64,000 bases of DNA from Phytohabitans flavus. GTDB taxonomy: Bacteria > Actinomycetota > Actinomycetes > Mycobacteriales > Micromonosporaceae. This document shows positions 1 to 10,261 of this stretch, piece after piece. Positions within the stretch are counted from its first letter, which is position 1, and every line of letters starts with the position of its first letter. The translations under genes and the position numbers were made by a program. The notes beneath the pieces were generated by a model that was not told the DNA's origin, searched no databases, and saw only the letters and a list, made by a program, of their open reading frames with translations. The DNA is taken from positions 5,254,001-5,318,000 of the forward strand of contig NZ_AP022870.1 in NCBI RefSeq assembly GCF_011764545.1, given 5' to 3'.

Positions 1-984
1 GCCGGATCCACATCTCCCCGCCCGCCGGTACGGTCAGGCGGTAGTGCAGCGCCCCCTTTGTACCTGTCATATCCGGGTTGACCGTGTCCGCACCGTCGAC
101 CACGTGGTCGTTGATGCCGTCCTTCGGGTACTCACTGCGGCCGGGCAGGCCCCACAGCCGCTGCGTATTCGTCTCGTTGTCGCAGCACAGCACGGTCGGG
201 TCGCCCTCGCCCTGCAACACGATCTGGCCGAGCACCCAGTGCTCGCCGACGAGCCGCCCGTCGCCGCCGTGCAGCACAGGCTTCTGGTCGCGGCCGGGCA
301 GCCCCCACGACCAGGTGTTGCGGAACCACAGCGTGGGCAAGACGTCCAGCGTCGCGGTGTCCGGGCCGCGGTTTGCCACGTTGACCACGATGCACATGTC
401 GGTCGGCGAGGCCTTGGCGTAGTCGACGGTCACCGCCCAGTAGCGGTCGTCGTCGAAGACGCCGGTGTCGACAAGCTCGTACTCGGTCTCGTCACGGCCC
501 GGGCGGCGTTGACGGCGACCAGGTCGTCGTACGGGAAGGCGGACTGCGGGTAGTGGTAACGCCAGCGCATCCAGGAGTGGGTCGGGGTGGAGTCTTCGTA
601 CCACCAGTACTCCTTGACGTCCTCGCCGTGGTTGCCCCCGTCGCCGCCGAGCCCGAACATCCGCTCCTTGAGGATCGGGTCCTGGCCATTCCACAGGGCG
701 AGGGCGAAGCTGAACGTCTGGCGGTCGTCGCAGATGCCGGCCATACCGTCCTCGTTCCACCGGTATGTCCGGGAACGGGCGTCGTCATGGGGAAAGTAGT
801 CCCAGGCCGTGCCGTGCTCCGAGTAGTCCTCCCGCACTGTGCCCCAGGCCCGCTCCGAGAGGTACGGGCCCCAGGCTCGCCACGGCTGTTCTCCCGCGTT
901 CGCCTGAGCCAGCCGCGTATGCTCCGCGTCGCCCGCAGGCGTCACCGCTTCCGCCACCTTCGCCTTCCGTCGTCTGAACCGCAC
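1..984 (-). CDS. MGH1-like (GH63-related) glycoside hydrolase, N-terminal part, frameshifted
   Basis: This is the N-terminal third of a large cytoplasmic glycosidase of the actinobacterial 'glucosidase' type with an MGH1-like catalytic fold; the gene continues past the window edge. Recognisable stretches are WRAWGPYLSERAWGTVRED, YFPHDDARSRTYRWNEDG and MFGLGGDGGNHGEDVKEYWW. The frame breaks near 503: after NAARG the protein resumes as RDETEYELVDTGVFDDDRYW in the next frame, which one extra G in the run at 501-506 would repair, and then stays open to base 1. The start is uncertain (GTG at 984, or GTG at 957 behind GGAAGG). It is divergent from the debranching enzyme and probably shares its role in alpha-glucan or trehalose-type sugar breakdown. 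Family assignment is from recall; the exact substrate is unknown. Confidence 0.72.
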
Positions 985-1051
985 TGAACCATTGTCCCGG
1001 TGACGTGTTACGGGTGCCGTCACCGTCGTCCCATCTTGGTAAGGGAGCCTA

Positions 1052-2954
1052 ATGATCGGCATCGGGTTCGGGCCGCAGGTCTGCGGTGATCTGGCGACGG
1101 GTGCCACCCGAGAGTGGCTGCTCACCGACGGGGTCGGGGGTTATGCCATGGGAACCGTCGCCGGCCTGCGCACCCGCCGGTACCATGCCCTTCTCGCGGT
1201 CTCCGGGGATACGCCGGCGTCCCGGCATGTAGGACTCGTGTCGCTCGATCCCGTCGTGACCCTGCCGTCCGGCGCCCAAGTGCGGCTCGCCACACACGAG
1301 TGGGCCTCCGGGGCGGTCGAGCCGAAGGGGCATCACCTGATCGAGCGCTTCGACCTCGCCGACGGGCTCCCCGCTGGCGGTACCGGATCGGCGACGTCGT
1401 TATCGAGCGGGAGATCGCCATGGTCCACGGCCGGCCGGCGGTCGCGGTGGTGCACCGGCTGATCTCCGGCGGCCCAGTCCGGCTGGCACTGGAGGCGCTC
1501 TGCACGTGGCGGGACGGGCACGCCGAGCGGTACGCGGACGGCCCGCCCCGCGCGTGCTCCCCACCGCGGACGGCGCGGTCGTCGAGCAGGCGTACCGGAT
1601 GGCCGGCCCCGGCTGGGCGCCGACCGGCCAGTGGTGGCGCGGCGTCCACCATCGCGAGGAAGCGGCGCGCGGGCTCTCGTCCGAGGAGGACATCTGGTTC
1701 GCGGGGCGCTTCGGCGGCTCGCTCGACACGCCGGGCGACACGCTCGAAGTGCTCGCCTGGGCCGGCGACCTGGACGACCGCCCCGCCCCGGCCACCGAGG
1801 TCGTGGCCGCCGCTCGGGAGCGGCACTGGAAGGTCATCGCGGCCGCCACACCCGCCGACTCGGTCGACGCGACGCTGGCCCTCGCGGCCGACGCGTTCGT
1901 GGTGCGCACGGCCGCCGGGCCGGACGTCGTTGCGGGCTACCCGTGGTTCGGCGCGTGGTCGCGGGACACCATGACGTCGTACGAGGGGCTCTTCCTCGCC
2001 ACCGGGCGGGCGGAGGAGGGGCGCGAGCTGCTCCGGGCCTACGCGGGGACGCTCTCGCAGGGCATGCTCGCCAACACCGCGGACACCGGCAGCGTCGAGT
2101 ACAACACCTGCGACGCCACGATGTGGTTCCTGCACGCGGTCGACCGGCACGTGTCGGTCACCGAGGACACCGACCTCGCCGCCGAGCTGCTGCCCGCACT
2201 GCGCGGGGTGGTCGACGCGCACCTGGCCGGTACCCGGTACGGCATCCGCGTCGACCCGGCCGACGGGCTTGTCACGCAAGGCACACCGGGCGAGGCACTG
2301 ACCTGGATGGACGCCCGGGTGTACGGGGTACCGGTGACCCCGCGCGCCGGCAAGCCGGTCGAGGTGAACGCCCTCTGGGTCAACGGGCTCGCGGCGATCG
2401 TGTACCTGGCCGCGCGCGTGGGCCAGGACCCGGGCGCCGCGCCGCAGGTGCACGCCCGCGCGCGGGACGCGTTCCGGGCGCGGTACCCCGCCCCGACCGG
2501 CTGGCTCTACGACGTCCTCGACGGGCCGGCCGGCAACGACATGTCACTGCGCTCCAACCAGTTGCTCGCGTGGTCGCTCCCGCACGCACCCCTGGACCCG
2601 GACGAGGCGGCGCTCCGCGCGATCGGTGCCGCGCTCATGACCCCGCTGGGCCCGCGCAGCCTCGCCCCCGACTCGCCGGGCTTCATCGGAAATCATCGCG
2701 GCGCGCCGGCCCAACGCGACGGGGCCTACCACCAAGGGACAGTGTGGCCGTGGACAATAGGGCCCTACGCGGATGCGACGCGGAAGGCCGGTTGGCGAAT
2801 TAGCGATTTGTTCACCGGTATCGAGTCTCATTTGCCCGAGTTTGGCCTAGCATCCGTAAGCGAAACCGCCGACGGGTATGCGCCACACGCTGCGACCGGC
2901 TGCCCCTTCCAGGGTTGGTCCGTAGCGGAAGCGCTGCGCGCTCGACGGTTTTGA
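1052..2954 (+). CDS. Amylo-alpha-1,6-glucosidase (glycogen debranching enzyme), two frameshifts
   Basis: Glycogen debranching enzyme of the single-domain bacterial/archaeal type, hydrolysing alpha-1,6 branch glucose. The N-terminal domain starts MIGIGFGPQVCGDL and has the typical EWLLTDGVGGYAMGTVAGLRTRRYH. The (alpha/alpha)6 barrel carries WFGAWSRDTMTSYEGLF and DGAYHQGTVWPWTIGPYADA. The start is ATG 1052 behind GGGAG. The reading frame is broken twice: near 1370 (LADGLP continues as RWRYRIGDVVIEREIAMVHG) and near 1545 (ADGPP continues as RVLPTADGAVVEQAYRM). Each break is repaired by one added C in a C run, so the enzyme is probably intact (about 634 aa). It lies upstream of the GT4 synthase and GlgB, consistent with glycogen or alpha-glucan turnover. 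Confidence 0.88.
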
Positions 2955-3108
2955 TCGGTGCGCGTTACATACACGCAACGGTGGTGTCTTCACTGGTTTT
3001 CTCGTGACCGGCACGATTGGTCCGAACCCAACGACGTGAAGGCATCTGGCGGGGTGCCTGTACGCGCATGGGCAAGGGGGCAATGTAAATCCAGGGGGGC
3101 GGACCTTC

Positions 3109-4443
3109 ATGACCTCGGCGGGCGGCGACGTAATCGACATCAGGACCTCACCGCGACAGCGGGTCCTGATGCTTTCCTGGGAGTACCCACCAGTGGTGGT
3201 CGGGGGTCTCGGCCGGCACGTGCACCACCTCTCCACCTCGCTGGCCGCGGCGGGCCACGAGGTCACCGTCGTCACCCGGCACGCGCCCGGTGCGCCGCTG
3301 GAGGAGTACGCGGATGGCGTGCGCATCGTCCGCGCACCGGAGGACCCACCGCTCTTCCCCTTGTCCACGCCCTCCCTGCTCGCCTGGACCATGGCGTTCA
3401 ACCACACGCTGACCCGCGCCGCCCTGCGCGCCGCCCAGTCCGGTCAGTACGACGTCGTCCACGCCCACGACTGGCTCGTGACGCACACCGCGGTCACGCT
3501 CAAGGAGCACCTCGACCTCCCACTCGTCGCCACCATCCACGCCACCGAGGCCGGCCGTCACCAGGGCTGGCTCCCCGACGATATGAACAAGTGCATCCAC
3601 TCCGTGGAGTGGTGGCTGGGGCGCGAGGCGTGCCGCGTACTTGTCTGCTCGGAGTACATGAAGTGGGAGGTGACCCGCCTCCTGGAGCTTCCCGCACCCC
3701 GGGTCGAGGTCATCCCCAACGGCGTCGACGACCGGGTCTGGCGGGCCCAGCCCGGCGCGGTCGCCGCGGCCAGGTCGCAGTTCGCAGGCGAGGGCCCGCT
3801 GGTCGGGTTCGCCGGCCGCCTGGTGTACGAGAAGGGCGCGCAGCACCTCGTACACGCGATCCCCCAGCTCCGCGAGCGGCACCCCGGCCTGCGCGTGGTC
3901 ATCGCCGGCGACGGGCCGTACAAGGGCGAGCTGGTCCAGGCCGCGCAGAAGCTCGACCTGGTGGAGACGGTCAGCTTCCCCGGTTTCATGAACGAGACTC
4001 AGCTTCCCGCCATGCTCGCCGCCACCGACGCGACCGTGGTGCCCAGCCTGTACGAGCCGTTCGGCATGGTGGCGCTCGAAGCCGCCGCGGCCGGCGCCCC
4101 GCTCGCCGTCTCCGCCACCGGCGGCCTCGCCGAGATCGTGGAGCCCGGCGTGACCGGCGTGACGTTCCCGCACAGCGACCCGGACGCGCTCGCCGGCGCG
4201 GTGGGCACGCTGCTCGGCGACCAGACGTTCGCCCGCTCGGTGGCGCAGCGGGCCCGCACGATGGTGGCCGAGCGCTACGGCTGGTCGACGATCGCTGCCC
4301 GCACCGCCGCCGCGTACGCGACCGCCCGCCGGGAAAGCTCCACGTTCAACACCCGCCAGGCGGAGATGCTGCTGGAGGAAGGACGCGCGAAGATCGTCGT
4401 GCCCGAGGGCAACCTGCTGGCCCTGGACGGCGTCCTTTCGTGA
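3109..4443 (+). CDS. GT4 alpha-glucan glucosyltransferase, Rv3032-like
   Basis: Retaining GT-B glycosyltransferase of family GT4 (444 aa), probably making alpha-1,4-glucan from a nucleotide-glucose donor. It opens VLMLSWEYPPVVVGGLGRHV, the glycine-rich acceptor-side motif, has VVHAHDWL, and carries the donor-site signature YEPFGMVALEAAAAGAPL with the EX7E glutamates. The N-terminus closely resembles what I recall of mycobacterial Rv3032, the transferase for methylglucose lipopolysaccharide and glycogen, rather than Rv1212c-type GlgM. ATG 3109 follows a strong AGGGGGG site. Its TGA overlaps the GTG of glgB by four bases, so the two are translationally coupled. The name is inference from motif similarity and neighbours. 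Confidence 0.82.
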   Translation: MTSAGGDVIDIRTSPRQRVLMLSWEYPPVVVGGLGRHVHHLSTSLAAAGHEVTVVTRHAPGAPLEEYADGVRIVRAPEDPPLFPLSTPSLLAWTMAFNHTLTRAALRAAQSGQYDVVHAHDWLVTHTAVTLKEHLDLPLVATIHATEAGRHQGWLPDDMNKCIHSVEWWLGREACRVLVCSEYMKWEVTRLLELPAPRVEVIPNGVDDRVWRAQPGAVAAARSQFAGEGPLVGFAGRLVYEKGAQHLVHAIPQLRERHPGLRVVIAGDGPYKGELVQAAQKLDLVETVSFPGFMNETQLPAMLAATDATVVPSLYEPFGMVALEAAAAGAPLAVSATGGLAEIVEPGVTGVTFPHSDPDALAGAVGTLLGDQTFARSVAQRARTMVAERYGWSTIAARTAAAYATARRESSTFNTRQAEMLLEEGRAKIVVPEGNLLALDGVLS

Positions 4444-6323
4444 CCCCGGTCCTGCTCCCCGGCACCGAAGCGCCGCTGGTCGGCGAGCTCGACCTGCACC
4501 TTTTCGGCGAGGGCCGGCACGAGCGCCTGTGGGAGATGCTCGGCGCACGGCTACAGCCGGAGGGCTGCCGCTTCGCGGTGTGGGCGCCGAATGCCCGCGA
4601 GGTCCGGGTCATCGGCGACTTCACCGGCTGGGGACCGGACGACGGGATCGTGCTGGAGCCTGTGGGCGAAAGCGGCATCCGCGCCGGCTTCGTGCCGGGC
4701 GTCGAGGCGGGACAGCGGTACAAGTACCGCGTCCACGGCGCGGACGGCCGGTGGACCGAGCGCGCCGACCCCATGGCTACGCACACCGAGTGCCCGCCGC
4801 GCACCGCCTCGGTGGTGTACGAGTCCGTGTACGAGTGGGGCGACACCGCTTGGATGTCCACCCGCACAGCGGGCCACCACGCCAAGCCCATGTCCGTGTA
4901 CGAGGTGCACCTGGGCTCGTGGCGCCCCGGACTGTCCTATCGCGACCTGGCCGACCAGCTTGTGTCCTATGTGGTCGATCTGGGCTTCACGCACGTGGAG
5001 CTGATGCCGGTCGCCGAGCACCCGTACGGCCCGTCGTGGGGTTACCAGGTCACCGGCTACTACGCGCCCACGTCCCGCTTCGGGGCGCCGGACGACTTCC
5101 GCTACCTGGTGGACAGGCTGCACCAGGCCGGCATCGGCGTGCTGCTCGACTGGGTGCCGGCCCACTTTCCCAAGGACGAATGGGCGCTCGCCCGGTTTGA
5201 CGGCACCGCGCTCTACGAGCACCCGTGGGCCGGCGAGCACCCCGACTGGGGCAGCCTGATCTTCAACTACGGCCGTACCGAGGTGCGCAACTTCCTCATC
5301 GCCAACGCGCTGTACTGGCTCGAGGAGTTTCACATCGACGGGCTGCGCGTGGACGCGGTCGCCTCGATGCTGTACCTCGACTACTCCCGCCAGCCCGGCC
5401 AGTGGGCGCCGAACGCGTACGGCGGCAACGAGCACCTGGAAGCCATCTCGCTCCTCCGCTCGCTGAACGAGACCGTGTACCGGCTGCACCCCGGCGTCGT
5501 CATGATCGCGGAGGAGTCGACGGCGTGGCCCGGCGTGTCGCGGCCGGTCGACTGGGGCGGCCTCGGCTTCGGCCTGAAGTGGAACATGGGCTGGATGCAC
5601 GACACGCTGGAGTACGTCTCCCGCGACCCGCTCTACCGGTCCTTCCACCACGACCAGCTGACCTGGCCGACGATGTACGCATTCGACGAGCAGTTCCTGC
5701 TGCCGATCAGCCACGACGAGGTGGTACACGGCAAGGGCTCGCTCATCGGCAAGATGCCCGGCGACCGCTGGCAGAAGCTGGCCGGGCTGCGCGGCTTCCT
5801 CGGGTACATGTGGGCGTTTCCGGGCAAGCAGCTGCTCTTCATGGGCTGTGAGCTGGCCGACGAGCGCGAGTGGAGCGAGCAGGCCGGCCTCGACTGGTCC
5901 CTCCTCCCCACTTCCGCCGGCGTCCGCGACCTGCTGCGCGACCTGAACCGGGCCTACCGCGAACACCCCGCGCTGTGGTCCCAGGACACCGCGCCGGCGG
6001 GCTTCCGGTGGATCGGGTGGGACGACTGGCAGCAGAACACGGTGTCGTTCGTGCGGGTCGGCGACGACGGCTCGATGGTCGCCTGCGTGGCGAACTTCTC
6101 CGGCGTACCCCGCATCGACTACCGCATCGGCCTGCCGGACGGTGGCCGGTGGGTGGAGATCCTCAACACCGACGCGCCCTGCTACGGCGGCGCCGGGGTC
6201 GGCAACTACGGCGGCGTGGACGCGTCGGCGACCGGGTCGCACGGCCACCCGTACTCCGCCGAGGTCCACGTCGGCGCATACGCGACGGTGTGGTTCGCCC
6301 ACCGCTTTGTTATCTCGCCGTAA
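4440..6323 (+). CDS. glgB: 1,4-alpha-glucan branching enzyme GlgB (short form)
   Basis: GH13 branching enzyme that cuts alpha-1,4 chains and re-attaches them by alpha-1,6 links. A CBM48 domain (about residues 35-125, CRFAVWAPNAREVRVIGDFT) precedes the TIM barrel and an all-beta C-terminal domain. Catalytic motifs: GLRVDAV with nucleophile D305, MIAEEST with the acid/base glutamate near 358, and SHDEVVHGK with D426. At 627 aa it is shorter than the usual 730 aa because the extra N1 domain is absent. The start is taken at GTG 4440, which overlaps the upstream stop; the open frame extends upstream, but that part is the shadow of the GT4 gene. Partner of the GT4 synthase. Confidence 0.93.
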   Translation: MTPVLLPGTEAPLVGELDLHLFGEGRHERLWEMLGARLQPEGCRFAVWAPNAREVRVIGDFTGWGPDDGIVLEPVGESGIRAGFVPGVEAGQRYKYRVHGADGRWTERADPMATHTECPPRTASVVYESVYEWGDTAWMSTRTAGHHAKPMSVYEVHLGSWRPGLSYRDLADQLVSYVVDLGFTHVELMPVAEHPYGPSWGYQVTGYYAPTSRFGAPDDFRYLVDRLHQAGIGVLLDWVPAHFPKDEWALARFDGTALYEHPWAGEHPDWGSLIFNYGRTEVRNFLIANALYWLEEFHIDGLRVDAVASMLYLDYSRQPGQWAPNAYGGNEHLEAISLLRSLNETVYRLHPGVVMIAEESTAWPGVSRPVDWGGLGFGLKWNMGWMHDTLEYVSRDPLYRSFHHDQLTWPTMYAFDEQFLLPISHDEVVHGKGSLIGKMPGDRWQKLAGLRGFLGYMWAFPGKQLLFMGCELADEREWSEQAGLDWSLLPTSAGVRDLLRDLNRAYREHPALWSQDTAPAGFRWIGWDDWQQNTVSFVRVGDDGSMVACVANFSGVPRIDYRIGLPDGGRWVEILNTDAPCYGGAGVGNYGGVDASATGSHGHPYSAEVHVGAYATVWFAHRFVISP

Positions 6324-6449
6324 TGCGGCACTCGCCACGTCTGATTATCGTGTGGCTCGGGGACTGAGCCTTTTCAACCTCCTGGTCAGCACCACCGCCG
6401 ACCGCGAGTCGAGGTGGAAAAAGGCTCATTGGGATGGGGAACCTTGTCC

Positions 6450-8049
6450 GTGTGGCAAGTGCTCATCGCCGAGCGGTACAGCCTGGTGAAGCCGGTCGGC
6501 AGCGGCGGCATGGGCCGGGTCTGGCTGGCCCGCGACGAGATGCTCCGCCGCGAGGTGGCGGTCAAAGAGGTCGTGCCACCCGACTGGATGACCGCCGAGG
6601 AGCGCCAGCTGCTCCGCGAGACCACCATCCGTGAGGCGCGCGCCGCCGCACAGCTCAACCACCCCAACGCCGTGCAGATCTACGACGTGGTCTACACCGA
6701 GGGCCGGCCGTGGATCGTGATGGAGTACGTGCCGTCCCGCTCGCTTCAGGAGGTCGTCCAGCAGGACGGCCCGCTGCCCGTCGAGCGGGTGGCGCAGATC
6801 GGCCTCTCCGTGCTGTACGCGCTGCGCGCCGCCCACGTCGCCGGCGTCCTGCACCGCGACGTCAAGCCGCACAACGTGCTGATCGCCGATGACGGGCGGG
6901 TGGTGCTGACCGACTTCGGGCTGGCCACGTTCGACGGCGGGGACGGCGCGATGACGCGCGCCGGGCTCATCATGGGCTCACCGCAGTACGTGGCGCCGGA
7001 GCGGGCCAAGGACGGCATCTCGACCGTCGAGACCGACCTGTGGTCGCTGGGCGCGACGCTCTTCGCGGCGGTGGAGGGGCACTCGCCGTACGCCCGCTCG
7101 ACCACCATGGCCACCCTCACCGCGCTCGCCACCGCGCCGCCCGACCCGGCCCCCGCGCCGGTGCGCTGCGCCCGGTGCTGAATGGGCTGCTGCGCAAGGA
7201 CCCGAAGCACCGGCTCAACGGCGAGGAGGCCGAGCGGCTGCTGCGTCGCGCCGCGCTCCCGCCGCCCGCCGTGCGGCCGCGCTCCCGCCTGCTCCCCCGC
7301 CCCGCCGCTCGCCGGAGAACGCGCGGCCCGAGTTTCCGGCCGAGGGATCCGGCGGCAGACGGCGCCGGCTCGTCATCGCGGCCGCCGCGGGGCTGCTCGC
7401 CGCGGTCGGTGCGGCCGGCGCGGTGGTCGCGCTCAGTGGCGACGGCGACGGGGGTACCCCTGTCGTCGTCGGCGCCCCGGCCACCTCGCCCAGCGCCTCC
7501 CCGCCGGCCAGCGGCGCCGGAGCGGGCACGGGCATGCCGTGCGCTTCGCCGCCCACCGGTGCCGCGCCCAAGCGCCCGGCCCCGCCGGCAAGCCCGCGGT
7601 TCGCGCTCGCGGACGGCTTCTCCTGGCACGCCGACCCGAGCGGCTTCACGGTGGCCGTGCCGTCGTCGTGGACGTACTACCGGGACGGCGACGTGGTCTG
7701 CTTCCGCGAGCCGGGCAGCCCGCGACTGCTCGCCGTCGACACCGCGCCGGGCCTCAAGGGCGACCCGGTCGAGCACTGGAAGTCCGAGGAGCGCAAGGTG
7801 GTGGCCGGCGGCGCGCTCAGCGAGTACCGGAAGGTCGCGATCCTGCCCAACCGCTACTTCAAGGGCGGCGCCGACTGGGACTGCACCTGGCTGAGCGCCA
7901 AGGGCGAGCGGCTGCACGCGCGGCAGGAGCTCTTCCGCACGTCAGAAAAGCGGACATACACGATCCTGTGGGTCACCCGCGAGCTCGACTGGGCCGGCAA
8001 CCTCGCCTACCTCAACATGATCAACGCAAGCTTCGCGCCGGCGAAGTGA
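6450..8049 (+). CDS. Membrane Ser/Thr protein kinase (PknB type), two frameshifts
   Basis: Hanks-type kinase: glycine loop VGSGGMGRVW, invariant Lys in VAVKEVV, catalytic loop HRDVKPHN, DFG motif TDFGLA, and APE-type GSPQYVAPERA. It continues into a proline-rich juxtamembrane linker, one transmembrane helix (LVIAAAAGLLAAVGAAGAVV), an Ala/Ser/Pro linker and an extracytoplasmic domain with DGFSWHADPSGFTVAVPSSW. The sequence is split into three frames. One missing C near 7150 joins PPDPAP to RAGALRPVLNGLLRKDP, and another near 7296 joins SRLLP to PRRSPENARPEFPAEG. The start chosen is GTG 6450 with GGGGA nine bases upstream; GTG 6414 is an in-frame alternative. It presumably senses an envelope signal; its ligand is unknown. 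Confidence 0.85.
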
Positions 8050-8180
8050 GCCCCCGCCCGGGCGGCGCGTCCGCCTCTTGGCCGGCCGCCGCGCCGCCGC
8101 CGGGCGCGAGCCTGGCCCCGCGCGAGCCGCGCCCCGCGAGCGCTTCGCCTTGGGTGACGTGAGCGCCAGCGGGCTCGGGC

Positions 8181-8852
8181 TCAGCCGAGCCAGCCGGGGC
8201 GGACCAGGCCGGCCTCGTACGCATATACGACAAGCTGGGCGCGGTCGCGGGCGCCGAGCTTGACCATCGCGCGGCTCACGTGGGTCTTGGCGGTGGCCGG
8301 GCTGACCACCAGGCGGGCGGCGATCTCCTCATTGGACAGTCCCGCGCCGACCAAGGCCATCACCTCGCGCTCCCGATCGGTGAGCTGCTCCAACGACGGC
8401 TCGGGCACGGCCGGCTGGACGCCGCCCCGGCCAGCGAACTCGGCGATAAGCCGCCGCGTCACGCCGGGCGACAGCAGCGCGTCGCCGGCCGCCACCGCGC
8501 GCACGCCGCGCAGCAACTCGACCGGCTCGGTGTCCTTGACCAGGAAGCCGGAGGCGCCGACCCGCAGCGCCTCGAACAGGTACTCGTCAAGCTCGAACGT
8601 GGTCAGGATGACGATCCGCGTCGCCGCGAGCGCCGGGTCGGCGGCGATCCGGCGGGTGGCCTCCAGGCCGTCGACGCCAGGCATGCGGATGTCCATCAAC
8701 ACCACGTCGGGCTTGGTCTGCCCGGCGAGGCGGACGGCCTCGATGCCGTCGGCCGCCTCGGCGACCACCTCGATGTCCGGCTCGGCGTCGAGCAGCGCCC
8801 GGAACCCGGCTCGCACCAGCCCCTGGTCGTCCGCCAGCAGCACCCTGATCAT
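8181..8852 (-). CDS. NarL/FixJ-family response regulator
   Basis: Two-domain response regulator of 223 aa. The receiver domain (1-120) starts IRVLLADDQGLVR, with the phosphoacceptor Asp in DVVLMDIRMPG and the conserved Lys in SGFLVKDTEP. The LuxR-type HTH (about 155-215) has LTDREREVMALVGAGLSNEEIA and AKTHVSRAMVKL. The ATG overlaps the stop of the upstream histidine kinase by four bases, so kinase and regulator form a coupled pair. Convergent with the Ser/Thr kinase. The regulated genes are not identifiable; a GGCTCGG/CCGAGCC stem at 8172-8191 overlapping the stop could serve as a terminator. Confidence 0.95.
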   Translation of the reverse strand: MIRVLLADDQGLVRAGFRALLDAEPDIEVVAEAADGIEAVRLAGQTKPDVVLMDIRMPGVDGLEATRRIAADPALAATRIVILTTFELDEYLFEALRVGASGFLVKDTEPVELLRGVRAVAAGDALLSPGVTRRLIAEFAGRGGVQPAVPEPSLEQLTDREREVMALVGAGLSNEEIAARLVVSPATAKTHVSRAMVKLGARDRAQLVVYAYEAGLVRPGWLG

Positions 8853-10261
8853 CCATCCCCCTCGTCCGCACGCCCATCCGAGCCTTTGTCCGCACGCCCG
8901 TCCAGGCCCTTGTCCGCACGCCCGTCCGGGCCCTTGTCCGCACGCCCGTCCCGGCCGTTGTCCACGCGCCCGTCCCGGCCGTTGTCCACGCGCCCGTCCG
9001 GGCCTTTGTCCGCGCGGCCGTCCCGGCCCTTGTCCGCGCGCCCATCTCGCCCGCGCCGGCCGTCACCGTTGCCCAGCGGCAGGGTGGCCGCCACGGTGAA
9101 GCCGCCACCGTCCGCCGGGCCGGCCGCCAGGGTGCCACCCAGCGCGGCGGCCCGTGCGCGCATGCCCGCGATGCCGTTGCCCGCCTCGGGCGAGGCCGGA
9201 CCGCCCACGCCGTTGTCCGCCACGCGCACGGTGACCGCCTCGTCGCCGTATCCGATGGTGACCACCGCGGCGGCGCCCGCACCGGCGTGGCGGCGGACGT
9301 TGGTGAGGGCCTCCTGCACGATCCGGTAGGCCGCCCGGTCGACCTCGGCCGGCAGGTCGCGCGGCTCGCCCTCCACGACCGTGCGCACGGGCAGGCCGGC
9401 GTCGGCGGTCAGGTCGTCGAGCCGGGCCAGGCTTGGCGCGGGCGCCCGCGGGGCGGCCTCCTCCTCCGGGCGGAGCACGCCGAGCACCGAACGCACCTCG
9501 CGTAGCGCCTCGGCGCTCGCCGACTTGATCGCGGTCAGCGCCTCCCTGGCCTGCTCCGGTCGCGTGTCCATCAGGTGCAGCCCCACCCCGGCCTGCACGT
9601 TGATCAGGGACAGGTGGTGGCCCAGCACGTCGTGCAGCTCGCGGGCGATCCGCAGCCGCTCCTCGCTGGCCTGGCGCTTTTCCTGCTCGGCCCGGGCCCT
9701 GGCCTGCTCGGCACGGTATTTGGCGACCTCGGCGAACTGCTGCCGGCGCGCCCGATTCGCCTCGGCCAGCAGCAGCGCGACGAAGACGCTGGCCGCGATG
9801 ACCGCCGCCCGGCCCCAATCCGGACGAGTGACGACCGTGTAGGCGACATAGCCGGCTGCGACAAGCGCCCACGTGGGCGCACGCTTGCCCACCTCGATCG
9901 AGGCGAAGACGGCGAAGATCGCGGCCAGGTAGAACGGCCCGCGCGGCTGCTCGACCCACGCCACGAAGCCCACGGCGCTGGCGATCGTGACGGCCAGGGC
10001 CGCAACGGGAAACTTGTATCGCCAGGCGAGCGCGATCGGCCCGGCAAGCAGGATGGCATATCCGAGGGCGTCGGGGTCGATGTGCGCGGTGCGCGCGGCG
10101 AGCACCTGGGCCACCGCGCTGACGAACGCGAGACCGCCCGCGTGGCGCTTGCGGTTGGGATCCCACCGACGCTCCCACCGGCGCTCCCACCGCGCACGCG
10201 AACCAGCGCCCGGCTCCCAAGGCGGGTGGCCGGGCGGGCGGGGGCGCCAGTCCTTGCTCAC
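8849..10261 (-). CDS. NarL-type sensor histidine kinase with a repetitive charged tail
   Basis: HisKA_3-class kinase, partner of the coupled regulator. A basic, Trp/Arg-rich N-terminus leads into about five membrane helices (residues about 40-165), a short coiled coil (AEQARARAEQEKRQASEERL), the dimerisation motif RIARELHDVLGHHLSLINVQ with the phospho-His, and an ATPase domain (DNGVGG, GNGIAGMRARAAALGG). After the ATPase core comes an unusual tail of eight 8-residue repeats close to DGRADKGP, rich in Asp, Arg and Lys. The start is GTG 10261 (VSKDWRPRPPGHPPW); ATG 10297 is an alternative. There is no extracytoplasmic sensor domain of note. Confidence 0.9.
   Translation of the reverse strand: MSKDWRPRPPGHPPWEPGAGSRARWERRWERRWDPNRKRHAGGLAFVSAVAQVLAARTAHIDPDALGYAILLAGPIALAWRYKFPVAALAVTIASAVGFVAWVEQPRGPFYLAAIFAVFASIEVGKRAPTWALVAAGYVAYTVVTRPDWGRAAVIAASVFVALLLAEANRARRQQFAEVAKYRAEQARARAEQEKRQASEERLRIARELHDVLGHHLSLINVQAGVGLHLMDTRPEQAREALTAIKSASAEALREVRSVLGVLRPEEEAAPRAPAPSLARLDDLTADAGLPVRTVVEGEPRDLPAEVDRAAYRIVQEALTNVRRHAGAGAAAVVTIGYGDEAVTVRVADNGVGGPASPEAGNGIAGMRARAAALGGTLAAGPADGGGFTVAATLPLGNGDGRRGRDGRADKGRDGRADKGPDGRVDNGRDGRVDNGRDGRADKGPDGRADKGLDGRADKGSDGRADEGDG
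8865..9056. repeat. In-frame 24-bp tandem repeat encoding the kinase tail
   Basis: Eight consecutive 24-bp units, e.g. 8865-8888, 8889-8912 and 8913-8936, related to TCCGCACGCCCGTCCGGG followed by CCCTTG. Units differ by one to four bases, mostly at the ACG/GCG and GGG/CGG positions. The period is a multiple of three, so copy-number changes keep the histidine kinase in frame and only alter tail length. Each unit encodes an 8-residue repeat of the DGRADKG type. Confidence 0.95.

Noticed and set aside
2958..4439. Open frame continuing upstream of GlgB, making a 1121-residue protein
   Set aside because: The extension is Arg/Pro-rich and antisense-like; it is a shadow of the GT4 gene in another frame. 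The GTGA overlap at 4440 gives a natural GlgB start.
8865..9056. CRISPR array
   Set aside because: The repeats abut without spacers, have a 24-bp coding period and lie in frame inside a kinase gene.
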